Source: Knoxdaviesia capensis (Eukaryota; Ascomycota; Sordariomycetes; Microascales; Gondwanamycetaceae). From it: 64,000 nt of DNA. Location of the stretch: contig LNGK01000003.1 of NCBI GenBank assembly GCA_001510575.1, positions 254,883-318,882 of the forward strand, given 5' to 3'. Below are positions 32,377 through 41,293 of this stretch, piece by piece. The translations under genes were made by a program, and so were the position numbers. Each line of letters begins with the position of its first letter. The stretch's first letter is position 1. The notes under the pieces were generated by a model that did no database searches, was not told where the DNA came from, and saw only the letters and a list, made by a program, of their open reading frames with translations.

Positions 32377-33341
32377 GGGGGGTTTCCAGCTAGAGTTTTC
32401 TGAGTTTGGTTTGTCCGTTATCTAATGAGTAGCCTGTACCTGTTCTTCAATATCTATGTGTCAAGTGTCTTGACGTCGTCGCTTTTGTCGTCTTCATCCC
32501 CAATGTTGCCGGTGCTGCAGGGAACCTCCGATACACACGTTCAGAGACATTGCCACTTCACCAGTAGATTCACGTGAAGCTGTCCGGGCATCAAACACGA
32601 CCTGGACCCGGGTGAAGGAAACTCACTTCGTGTGCTCGCGTTTGCTGTCACCCCGGTGAAGACACGATCAGGAGGAACCAGAGAAGAGAGACACCTCAAC
32701 GCGTGTCCCCAAACCCTAAGCACGTGTCCGCCCACGTGACTGTCCCCACGCCATTTTAGTCCCCCCGCTGTGATTGGCCAATTTCCGCCGCGGCCCGCCT
32801 TCATGCCGCCACCCGCGCCGGGCCGCACTAAGCCCGATTGGGCGGTAAGTAAACAAACGCCGCCAGCCAATTGCGGCTCCATCTCCGGCAGACTTCAGAC
32901 AACTAACAACTTTGACCGTCTTGCGAGACCGCCTCAAAACAGACAGCCACACGTTCCTTTTTGTCTTGTTTATGCTCTGTTTGGAAAAATGGCCGGGGCA
33001 GGGAGAACACACAAAAACGCCCCAGCCAAGTTCGACCGTGGCAAACACAACGCGGCGAAGGGCGAGACCCGACCCCAAGAGCACCGCACAAAGTAAACAA
33101 GACGCCCGATGCATATATATATATACCTGCTCGCGTCTGGCCATGTTGTGTTGTCCTCCGTGATACCACTCTGCAAATCTGTGTTCGCTTCCTCTTTTGG
33201 TTTCTTCACGCTGTGTCCTACTGACTGTTCTCTCAGCATTGCTTCATACCGTTGCACATTGTGTGCTCAGTTCATGCGTGAGTGAGTCCGTAAGTAAGTA
33301 GTGGCGTTCACACCTCTGTTTTTCTTTCTTCCGCCCGTCCA
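32377..33341. other. Intergenic region upstream of the coiled-coil gene
   Basis: No supported gene. AAACCCTAAGC occurs at about 32711. A (AT)n run at 33113-33126 lies about 220 bases before the next ATG and may serve as its TATA element. Confidence 0.55.
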
Positions 33342-35642
33342 ATGGACTCCTCCGACCTCCCTCTCGCCCTCCGGCGCACCCGACGCGCCTCAACCTGCGT
33401 CACCAAGCCGTGCCCCCCGCTCCCCGCCGTCCCCGCCACCCCGAAGCCGCGGGCCAAGACCGCAGCGCCCAAGCGGCGCGTCCGGTTCTCGCAGCCCGCG
33501 CCGGAGCTCTCCACCGGCCTGACCCCGCTCGTGCGGCGCACGTCTCTCGGCGTGCCCCCACCGCCCCGCCGAGTGTCCCTGCCCGCCCGGCTGCCCACCA
33601 CGGCCTCAGCCCGCACGCTGGCCGACGGCACCACCGAGCTCACGTTCCTGCCGCTGCGCCAGGTGCTTGATGCGCGGGCGGCGCGCCGCCTCCGCCGCAA
33701 CGGCCTCAGCGCGGAGATGCACGCGATCGCCGACGAGAGGAAGCGCGAGGCGCGCGGCGTGCAGGCCGAGCTGGCGCGGCTGCGCGCCGAGATCGCGGCG
33801 CGCGACCGCGAGATCCGCGACCTGCAGAACGCCACCATTGTCATCGACACCGAGCGCATCTGGGACCTGGAGGGCCAGGTCGACGAGCTGAAGCGCGAGG
33901 TGGCGGCCACGCGGCGCCGCGAGGCCATGGCCGCGGCCGAGCGCATCCGCCCGACCCCGGCTTCCTCCGACTCGCCGCTGTCGCAGTACGACTGGACTAT
34001 TGCGGCCCGCGACCCGTACGCGGACTACGATGACGTTGACGTCGACGACGACGGCGACGACGACGACAACGACCACTTTGGCCAGACCACCATTGCTACT
34101 ATCGAGTGCAGCACGCCGGTGCGGTCGCGCCACTCGTTCCCCACGCCGCCGCTGACCAGTCCGGCGCCGCCGCTCACGCCCGAGACCGTGCAGCTGGAAC
34201 CGCGCACGCCGCGCACGCCGGTGTCGACGCACGCGGCGTGCGTACAGACCAGCCTGGTCGACCGCGAGAAGCAGGCGCTGGAGGACCACGTGGTGTCGCT
34301 GCAGCTGGCTATGACCAAGCTGACCGGCACGCTGGACGGCTACGCGCTCTTCGTGGACCGGCTGTCGCACAGTCTCAAGACCGCCGTCAACCCGGCCGAC
34401 TCGGACGTGTCGATGTCGGGCACCGCGGCCCCGGAGACCAAGATCGAGGCCCACGTGGCCGGCCTGATATCCGCGCTGGCCGGCCGCACAGCCGAGCTGC
34501 AGACGCTCACGGCCTCGCTGGCCCAGCTGGGCTTTGCCGGAGCCGATGCCTCGGAGATGATCGCCTCGCTGGCGGCGGGCTTCCGCACCGCGCGGCTGGA
34601 GCTCGAGTACCTGACCCCCGGCGAGATTGCCCTGCCGCTCTCGTCGCGCGGCGCCGAGGTGCTCGACATGCTGCTGTCGCGGCTGCGCGAGCTCGCCAAA
34701 CAGGCCCACGAGGACGAAGCCTCGATCGACGAGTACCACGAGATCGAGCTGTCGCTGCGGCAGCAGCTTGCCGCGCGCGTGGCCGCCATGGACACCCTCA
34801 CCACCGAGCTGCACCACGCACAGGCGCAGCTGGCCGCGCGCCACACCGCGGCCGCCGAGCTCGAGCTGAGCGTGTCGCGGCTGAAGGGCGCCGTGGCCAG
34901 CTACGTGCGCGACATCTCGGAGCTGGAGGCGCTGGTCGAGCGCGTCGAGGCCGAGAAGACGCAGGCGGTGGCGGCCGCGCGCGCCGAGGCCACCGACGCC
35001 GCCGTGGCCGCCCGCACCGCGGAGCTGGACGCCCGGCTCGCGGCGGCGGCTGACCAGACGCGCGCGCTGCGCGACCAGCTCCAGCAGCTCCACGACACCA
35101 AGGCCGCCGGCGAGCGCGCGCTGAACCTGCGCCACGGCGCGGCCCTGGCGCTGCGGGATGCGCGGGTGGCTGAGCTGCGCGGCGAGGTTGAGCGCATCAA
35201 CGAGTCCCTGCGCGCGTCGCACGACACCATCTGCAGCCTGCGCGTGGACAACGCCGCGCTGGAGACGCGCATGGCCGCCGAGAAAACAAAGGCCAAAGCT
35301 ACCGTCGACGCCATGCGCGCCGACCTCCGGCGCGTCATGCAGATCGGCCAGGACTTTGTCGACTCGCCGCCGCGCCCCCCGCCGGCCGCCCGCGCACGCA
35401 TGTCCAGTGGCCTCGCGGCGTCGTTCCCGTCGTCCTCGCCGGGCTCGGAAACCCTCATCGGGAGCTCCCCGCTGTCGGCCGGCTCGCGGCTCAAGCGCGG
35501 CGTGCTGGCGGGGGAGTTCTCCGTGCGGGCCAGCGGGGGCAAGAAGCTGCGGCGGCGGTACGATAGCGGGCTTGGCTTCCTGCAGGCCGAGGAGGAAGAG
35601 CCCGAGCAGGCCGACGATCCGGCCGAGGTGGTTTCTTTCTAA
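33342..35642 (+). CDS. Large coiled-coil protein of unknown function
   Basis: A single exon of 766 residues. Residues about 1-95 are basic and Pro-rich with RRVRF and RRVSLP patches. Residues about 125-195 and 460-675 have long heptad-like stretches of Ala, Leu, Glu, Arg and Gln that predict coiled coils. An acidic Asp run (about 225-245) and a Thr-Pro-rich linker with several TP and SP sites (about 255-305) lie between them. The C terminus is Ser-rich and ends in a basic patch followed by RRRYDSGLGFLQ and an acidic tail. The composition suggests a cytoskeletal, spindle-pole or septum-associated scaffold, possibly a CDK substrate, but I recognise no named family. The reading frame is open with consistent GC-rich codon use. 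No signal peptide or membrane segment is visible. Confidence 0.75.
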   Translation: MDSSDLPLALRRTRRASTCVTKPCPPLPAVPATPKPRAKTAAPKRRVRFSQPAPELSTGLTPLVRRTSLGVPPPPRRVSLPARLPTTASARTLADGTTELTFLPLRQVLDARAARRLRRNGLSAEMHAIADERKREARGVQAELARLRAEIAARDREIRDLQNATIVIDTERIWDLEGQVDELKREVAATRRREAMAAAERIRPTPASSDSPLSQYDWTIAARDPYADYDDVDVDDDGDDDDNDHFGQTTIATIECSTPVRSRHSFPTPPLTSPAPPLTPETVQLEPRTPRTPVSTHAACVQTSLVDREKQALEDHVVSLQLAMTKLTGTLDGYALFVDRLSHSLKTAVNPADSDVSMSGTAAPETKIEAHVAGLISALAGRTAELQTLTASLAQLGFAGADASEMIASLAAGFRTARLELEYLTPGEIALPLSSRGAEVLDMLLSRLRELAKQAHEDEASIDEYHEIELSLRQQLAARVAAMDTLTTELHHAQAQLAARHTAAAELELSVSRLKGAVASYVRDISELEALVERVEAEKTQAVAAARAEATDAAVAARTAELDARLAAAADQTRALRDQLQQLHDTKAAGERALNLRHGAALALRDARVAELRGEVERINESLRASHDTICSLRVDNAALETRMAAEKTKAKATVDAMRADLRRVMQIGQDFVDSPPRPPPAARARMSSGLAASFPSSSPGSETLIGSSPLSAGSRLKRGVLAGEFSVRASGGKKLRRRYDSGLGFLQAEEEEPEQADDPAEVVSF

Positions 35643-35875
35643 GGATACCTGCCTGAAAAGGGGTATTGACTGTCTTGGTGTTGGTGTTGGAGTACGGTTC
35701 ATTCGCTTTTACAAGGTGGCCGGGGTTCGGCGTTCCGGAGCCGCCATTCTATTTTTTCCTTTGTTTCCCGATGATTTCCGGAGTTCAAGCCCGGCAGAGT
35801 AGTCCTTCGCTTTATTATTCCTTTTACATTCGCAAATACAGATTTGTTCCATGATTCATGACGGTATCCATATGC

Positions 35876-35920
35876 CATGGTTAAACCCTAGTGTTTTCGG
35901 GCCGTTAGGGTTTAACCATG
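35876..35920. repeat. Inverted repeat with telomere-type core (15 of 16 bp arms)
   Basis: Left arm CATGGTTAAACCCTAG (35876-35891) pairs with right arm TTAGGGTTTAACCATG (35905-35920), with one mismatch and a 13-base loop. It could form a strong hairpin in RNA or present two opposed AAACCCTA boxes. It lies about 230 bases after the coiled-coil gene. Confidence 0.85.
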
Positions 35921-35962
35921 ACATCATCCATGGGCCAAGGTTCGCACTAGTGTCAGGGTCTC

Positions 35963-35977
35963 TAGGGTTGAACCCTA
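35963..35977. repeat. Short palindromic TAGGGTT/AACCCTA pair
   Basis: TAGGGTT and AACCCTA face each other across a single G. It lies 43 bases from the larger inverted repeat, so four half-sites cluster within about 100 bases. Confidence 0.8.
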
Positions 35978-36459
35978 TCTGGTGTAACGTAGCCTCGGCT
36001 TTGGCCATTTTCAGCCAATGATATCGCACAAAGCCCTGACAATTGCGTGCTGTTCATTTTTTTATTTTTATTTTTTTTTCTTACTTGCATCCTCCGATTT
36101 TTCCTCCGTCCGAGCAATCCAAGCTTCCTCTTCCTTTTCTAAACATCTCCGAACCTGTTCGGCCGGCGTGAAGTGGGAGGCCGGCTTACGAATCCAATTT
36201 TGTTTCTTACTCCGATCTTCTTGTTCTTCTTCGTTTCCTCTGTTGTTCTCTCTCCAAATCTACTGATATAACATCTCCAACCTCATTTTCAATTCTGTGT
36301 TTCCCCCGCCGTGTTCGGTGTTTGCCCTATCGCTTATCGCTTGTAATCGGCATAGCTGAGAAGCCAACAAAACAAAGCCGTTGCTGACGACCACACAGAG
36401 TCTGAGACGTTCCTCTCTCCCTCTCTCTCTCTTCCAGTATCTCGTGCTCCCTCTCGACA

Positions 36460-36468
36460 ATGCCATGA
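36460..36468 (+). promoter_or_regulatory. Two-codon uORF overlapping the ATM1 start
   Basis: The sequence reads ATG CCA TGA. The uORF start at 36460 has A at -3 (ACAATG), a good context, and its TGA (36466-36468) overlaps the ATM1 ATG (36465-36467) as ATGA. Ribosomes would need leaky scanning or termination-reinitiation to start ATM1, suggesting translational control. Confidence 0.5.
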
Positions 36469-38706
36469 TTCGCCCAATTCTCTGCCGACCAACGCTGCTG
36501 CACGCGACTTACGCGGCGCGGCTCCGACCGGCCCCGGCCCGCCGCGACGACCGCCTCCTGTCGCCGGGCACAGCGGCCGTCCTCCGCGTGTTCCACATCT
36601 CCGCGCGCCGACCGATCCCCGACAATGCCCCGCCCCCCAAGCCGCCCGCGCCGGGCGCCGGCGTTCCTGGCGGCAGCGCAGCACCGGCCGCTGTTGTGAA
36701 GCCCGATGCGGTTCTCGCAGCTGCAAGCGCCAGAGCCAAGCCGAAAGCCGCGCCGGCCGCCGACCCGCTCGCCGGACTCGACTCCAACAGGTCGTCGCAG
36801 GACCAGCGGCGGGCCGACTGGGCCATCATCAAGGAAATGGCGCACTACCTGTGGCCCAAAGACAACCTGGGCACCAAGTTCCGCGTGGGGCTGGCGGTGT
36901 CGCTGCTGGTCAGCGCCAAAGTGCTCAACGTGCAGGTGCCGTTCTACTTCAAGAGCATCGTCGACTCGATGAACATTGACTTTGCCGCTGTCGGCGGCAC
37001 CGCCACCACGGTGGCCGGCAGCATGATCATCGCGTACGGCGTCACGCGCATCACGGCCACGCTGTTCCAGGAGCTGCGCAACGCAGTGTTCGCATCGGTC
37101 GCGCAGAAGGCCATCCGCTCCGTCGCGCGCAACGTGTTCGACCACCTGCTGCGGCTCGACCTCAACTTCCACCTGACCAAGCAGACCGGCGGGCTGACGC
37201 GCGCCATTGACCGCGGCACCAAGGGCATCTCGTTCCTGCTGACCAGCATGCTGTTCCACGTGCTGCCGACCGCGCTGGAGATCTCCATGGTGTGCGGCAT
37301 CCTCACGTGGCAGTACGGCGCGCAGTTCGCCGCGATCACCGCCGTCACCATGGTCGGCTACACCGCCTTCACCATCCTGACCACGTCGTGGCGCACCAAG
37401 TTCCGCCGCCAGGCCAACGCCGCCGACAACAAGGCGTCGACCGTGGCCGTCGACTCGCTGATCAACTACGAGGCCGTCAAGTACTTCAACAACGAGGCGT
37501 ACGAGGTGGCGCGCTACGACGCCGCGCTCGCCGCCTACGAGAAGAGCTCGATCAAGGTCGCCACGTCGCTGGCCTTCCTCAACTCGGGCCAGAACCTCAT
37601 CTTCTCGTCGGCGCTGACCGCCATGATGTACCTCGCCTGCAACGGCGTGGCCTCGGGCTCGCTGACCGTTGGCGACCTCGTCATGGTCAACCAGCTGGTG
37701 TTCCAGCTGTCGGTGCCGCTCAACTTCCTCGGCTCGGTGTACCGCGAGCTGCGCCAGTCGCTGCTGGACATGGAGACGCTGTTCAACCTGCAGAAGGTCA
37801 ACGTGACCATCGCCGAGAAGCCGAACGCGCCCGCCCTGGCCCTGACGCGCGGCGGCGAGATCACCTTCCAGAACGTCTCCTTCGGCTACTCCCGCGACCG
37901 GCCGATCCTGCGCGGCCTGTCGCTGACCATCCCCGCCGGCAAGAAGGTGGCCATCGTCGGCCCCAGCGGCTGCGGCAAGTCAACGCTGCTGAAGCTGCTG
38001 TTCCGCTTCTACGACGTCGAGGGCGGCCGCATCACCATCGACGGCCAGGACATCCGCGACGTGTCGCTGGCGTCGCTGCGACGCAGCATCGGCGTGGTGC
38101 CGCAGGACACGCCGCTGTTCAACGACACGGTCGAGCACAACATCCGCTACGGCAACATGGACGCGACCCACGACGCCGTGGTGGCGGCCGCGCGCCGCGC
38201 CCACATCCACGACACCATCGCCACGGCCTTCCCGGCCGGCTACGCCACGCGCGTCGGCGAGCGCGGGCTCATGATCTCGGGCGGCGAGAAGCAGCGGCTG
38301 GCCGTCACGCGACTGCTGCTCAAGGACCCGCCGCTGCTGTTCTTCGACGAGGCCACCAGCGCGCTCGACACCCACACCGAGCAGGCGCTGATGGCGAACA
38401 TCAACAGCATCCTGCGCGAGAAGGCCCGCACGAGTGTGTTCGTGGCCCACCGCCTGCGCACCATCTACGACGCCGACCTGATCATCGTGCTGCGCGACGG
38501 CGCCGTGGCCGAGCAGGGCACGCATCTGGAGCTGATCAACTCCGGCGGGCTGTACTCCGAGCTGTGGGCTGGTAAGTCTTTTGTCCCTCCCGATGGTCTG
38601 TGTGATGTATGTGAAGTGTCAACTGCTAACTCCCTCCACAGCGCAAGAATCCGTCTTGTCCACCGACCCGGCCGACAAAGACGACGAGACTAAGTCCGAG
38701 AAATAA
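36465..38706 (+). CDS. ATM1: Mitochondrial ABC half-transporter of the Atm1/ABCB7 family
   Basis: Two exons, 36465-38571 and 38642-38706, give 723 residues. Atm1 sits in the inner mitochondrial membrane and exports a glutathione-linked sulfur or Fe-S compound needed for cytosolic iron-sulfur proteins. The N terminus is Arg-rich and non-acidic (MIRPILCRPTLLHATYAARL), as expected for a mitochondrial presequence. Six membrane helices fill about residues 140-450. The ATPase domain has Walker A GPSGCGKS at 499-506, VPQDTPLFNDT at the Q loop, the signature ISGGEKQ at 604-610, and Walker B LLFFDE with Asp628/Glu629 followed by ATSALD. The QDTPLFNDTVEHNIRYG wording is specific to the Atm1 branch. The 70-nt terminal intron leaves a 21-codon charged tail. 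Start choice is set by the presequence; the next in-frame Met is beyond residue 120. Confidence 0.95.
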
Positions 38707-39236
38707 GATATCCGCAGATACCCACAACGCCTTTTTCTTTTCACCATTTGCACAGATCATCTCCAGTAGTTTCACATACAGATCACCAGGGCTGGAGTTC
38801 ACGGCAAAGGGGGAAGAGGGGGGGGAACGGAAGACATGATTAAAGGGCCATAAACCTGTAACAAAATAGGGAATCTATCTATATGAAAAAACAAATGAAA
38901 AAATATTCAAACGAACAAACTGTCCCAGCCAACATGCCGTAGTTCCCCGCCGTATATGCCCGATCCTCCAGAAAAAAAAGTAAGTGCATGCTATATTTTG
39001 AAATGCAGAGAAGAGAAACAAAAGAGAAAGACAAACGAGAGCTCAACTTTTCAGGGGGTGGAAATTAAAGATAGAGAACGAAAAGAGAGGGATGGAATGT
39101 GATGCCGGACGCCGGAACAGAAACAAAAAGGAAATGCCGAATATCCAAGTCTATAATAGGAGGTGATGTGTGAAATGCAAGTCAAGGTGCGCCGTCATGT
39201 TGGAAGTGGGAAGAAGCGCGAGAGGGACACGGACGA
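38707..39236. other. Convergent intergenic region between ATM1 and the MFS gene
   Basis: The two flanking genes converge here. The stretch is A-rich with no supported gene and should contain both 3' untranslated regions. Confidence 0.6.
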
Positions 39237-41293
39237 TCACGCCTTGGGAGTCTTCTTGTCGCCGTTGCTCGACGTAGACTGCGCGTCCACCGGGATCTCT
39301 TCAACCTCTTCGCGCGGGCCGCTGTACACCGCCCCAGCATCAACGCCGTCATACTCGGCGTCCACAGGGCCGACGACAGCCGCGTCAACCGCGCGCTTCT
39401 CGTCCTCCTCCGCAGCGGCCACCCGCCGCTGCCGCTCCCGCAACTTCTCCAGGCGCCGCTCACTCCGCAGATTCTCCTCCCGCATCTGCAGCATCACCGG
39501 CGACTTGGCGCGAATCCTCCCGCCATAGCGCCAGAAGATCAGCGGGATCGGGATCATCGCGACCTCGAGCAGGCCCAGAAGCGTGCCGGCCCACTGCGGC
39601 GACAGCTTGCGGTACATGATGGGCGCGACCAGCGGCAGCGTCGCGCCGAACAGGCTGCGGATGACCGCGTTGCCGGCCAGCGCGCTCGCCGCGTAGATGC
39701 TGTACGCGCTCGCCAGGTAGTTCGACCCGTAGATGAAGCTCAGGCTGTTGCCCGCGCCGAACAGCACGCCGAAGCTGATCGGCACCGCCCAGTGGATCGT
39801 CACCGGCAGACACGTCCACGAGAAGCCGATCTGCCCCAGCGGCGTCAGCACCGCGCCGATCGTCATCACGCTCGCCATCGCCTCGGGCGAGATCTTGCCG
39901 GTCTCCGGGTCGAGTGCTTGCCGGTTGATCAGCCGTCGGCACAGCGGCTCGCTGCCGATCACCATCAGCGTGCCGAGGCCGATGCCCAGGAACGAGAGCC
40001 CCGTGAGGCCGGGGCCCCAGCCGCGGTGCTGCGAGAACACGATCGGGTAGGCCACGAAGCAGAGGTACAGGATACCGTAGATCAGGGAGATCCTAGATAC
40101 AGAGGTGGTTTGAGTTGGCGTTCACACATAAGACAGAGAGAAAAAGGTTCGAAAGCGGCTTACCAAAGATTGAAGAACCATAGAATCGGCTCCTTGAAGG
40201 CCAGAATAAACGGCCGGCTCAAGCTAATCTTCAGGATTTCCACGGTCGACACGCGCTGGTCATACTTGCACCACCAGCGATCATCACCGGTCTCCTTGCG
40301 CATGCGCGCCGCCTTCTTCTTGAGCAGGGCCGGCGCGTAGGTCTCCCGGCACGTCAGCATGAGGAAGAAGGCAAAGCCCCACAGAATCAGCACGATCCAG
40401 TTGGCCCAGCGCCAGCCGAGGTACTCGAACACAAAGCCACCGATCACGGGGCCGGTGGCGGGGCCGTTGAGCGGGCCGATGCTCCACAGCGACATGGCCA
40501 GCGCCCGGTACTCGTCGCGCGTGATGTCGACGATGGTGCCGGGCGAGTTGGACACAAAGGCCGCGCCGAAGACCGCGCCGAAGAAGCGCGAAACAATCAG
40601 CGTCTCCAGCGAGTGTGCCAGACCGCACGGCACAATCATGATCGCCGAAATCACTAGGCAGATGAGGTAGATCACCTGGCGACCGTACAGCTCGCTCATC
40701 GGCGCCACAATCAAGCTGCCCGCCGCCAGGCCCAGCAGGTAGCTGGTAACGCCCAGGGTGGCCACGGTGGTGGTCACCTCGAACTCGGCAACGTAGCCGG
40801 GGATACTAGAGCTGTAGCTGGTGCTGTACAGCACAATCAGCCACGTCGAGAAGCTCGTGCAGAACAGGATCCAGGCGCGGTACCACAGCGGCCAGTTGCG
40901 CGGGTTCTCCGGGTCGTCGGCGGTAAACGACACCTCGTAGTCGGGCATCCGCGACGCGGCGCTGGCCACGCTGGTGCCGGTGCGCACATGCGAGATGGGC
41001 TCGCGCGCGGCGCGCTCGGCCTCGGTGGTCAGCACGGGCGTGAGGGCGTGCTCGAGGGCCTCGAAAATGTCGACGTTGCGCCGCGAGGCCGACGACTCGT
41101 GGGACCGGCGCGGCGCGGCGCCCTTCTCCGGGTCGTCGGTAGCCGTCGGCTGCTGGTACAGGCTGTGGTGGGTCATCGTCTTCTCGAGTTTGTGGTCGCT
41201 CATGGTGATCGAGTGGCGGCTGGAATCGGCCGATTCGGACACTTCGGTGTGCGAGGCCGACGAGTCGTCTTTGCCGGACCGGGGCGGCGTCAT
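39237..41293 (-). CDS. MFS drug or polyamine exporter, DHA1 type
   Basis: On the minus strand, exon 1 is 41293-40164 and exon 2 is 40092-39237, with a 71-nt GT-AG intron; the protein has 661 residues. It is a plasma-membrane-type proton antiporter with 12 predicted helices. A long hydrophilic Ser/Thr-rich N terminus (about 150 residues) leads to DDPENPRNWPLWYRA, the usual entry of fungal DHA1 (FLR/TPO-like) carriers. Motif A appears as APMSELYGRQVIYL, and the GPLNGPATGPVIGGF motif of helix 5 and the GWRWANWI segment follow. The tail is acidic and Lys-rich. A candidate TATA (TTTATATATATC on the minus strand, about 41401-41412) lies some 110 bases upstream. Substrates cannot be read from sequence. 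It is separated from the 26-32 kb monooxygenase block by two unrelated genes, so a functional link is only a possibility. Confidence 0.88.

Larger units (their letters stand above)
35643..36464. other. Intergenic region with inverted repeats before ATM1
   Basis: No supported gene. It contains two inverted TTAGGG-type repeats (listed separately). The final 300 bases are CT-rich and form the likely ATM1 leader. Confidence 0.6.

Noticed and set aside
33606..35702. A 698-codon open frame on the minus strand opposite the coiled-coil gene
   Set aside because: Very GC-rich codons leave few stops on the opposite strand. Its His/Arg/Gly-rich translation has no motifs, while the plus strand has clear heptads. 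Similar antisense shadows face the TetX-like, phenol monooxygenase, GRC3 and ATM1 genes.
36381..36464. An upstream in-frame extension of ATM1 beginning with TTG
   Set aside because: There is no ATG in this extension. The ATG at 36465 already gives a good mitochondrial presequence, and the preceding codons lie in a pyrimidine-rich leader.
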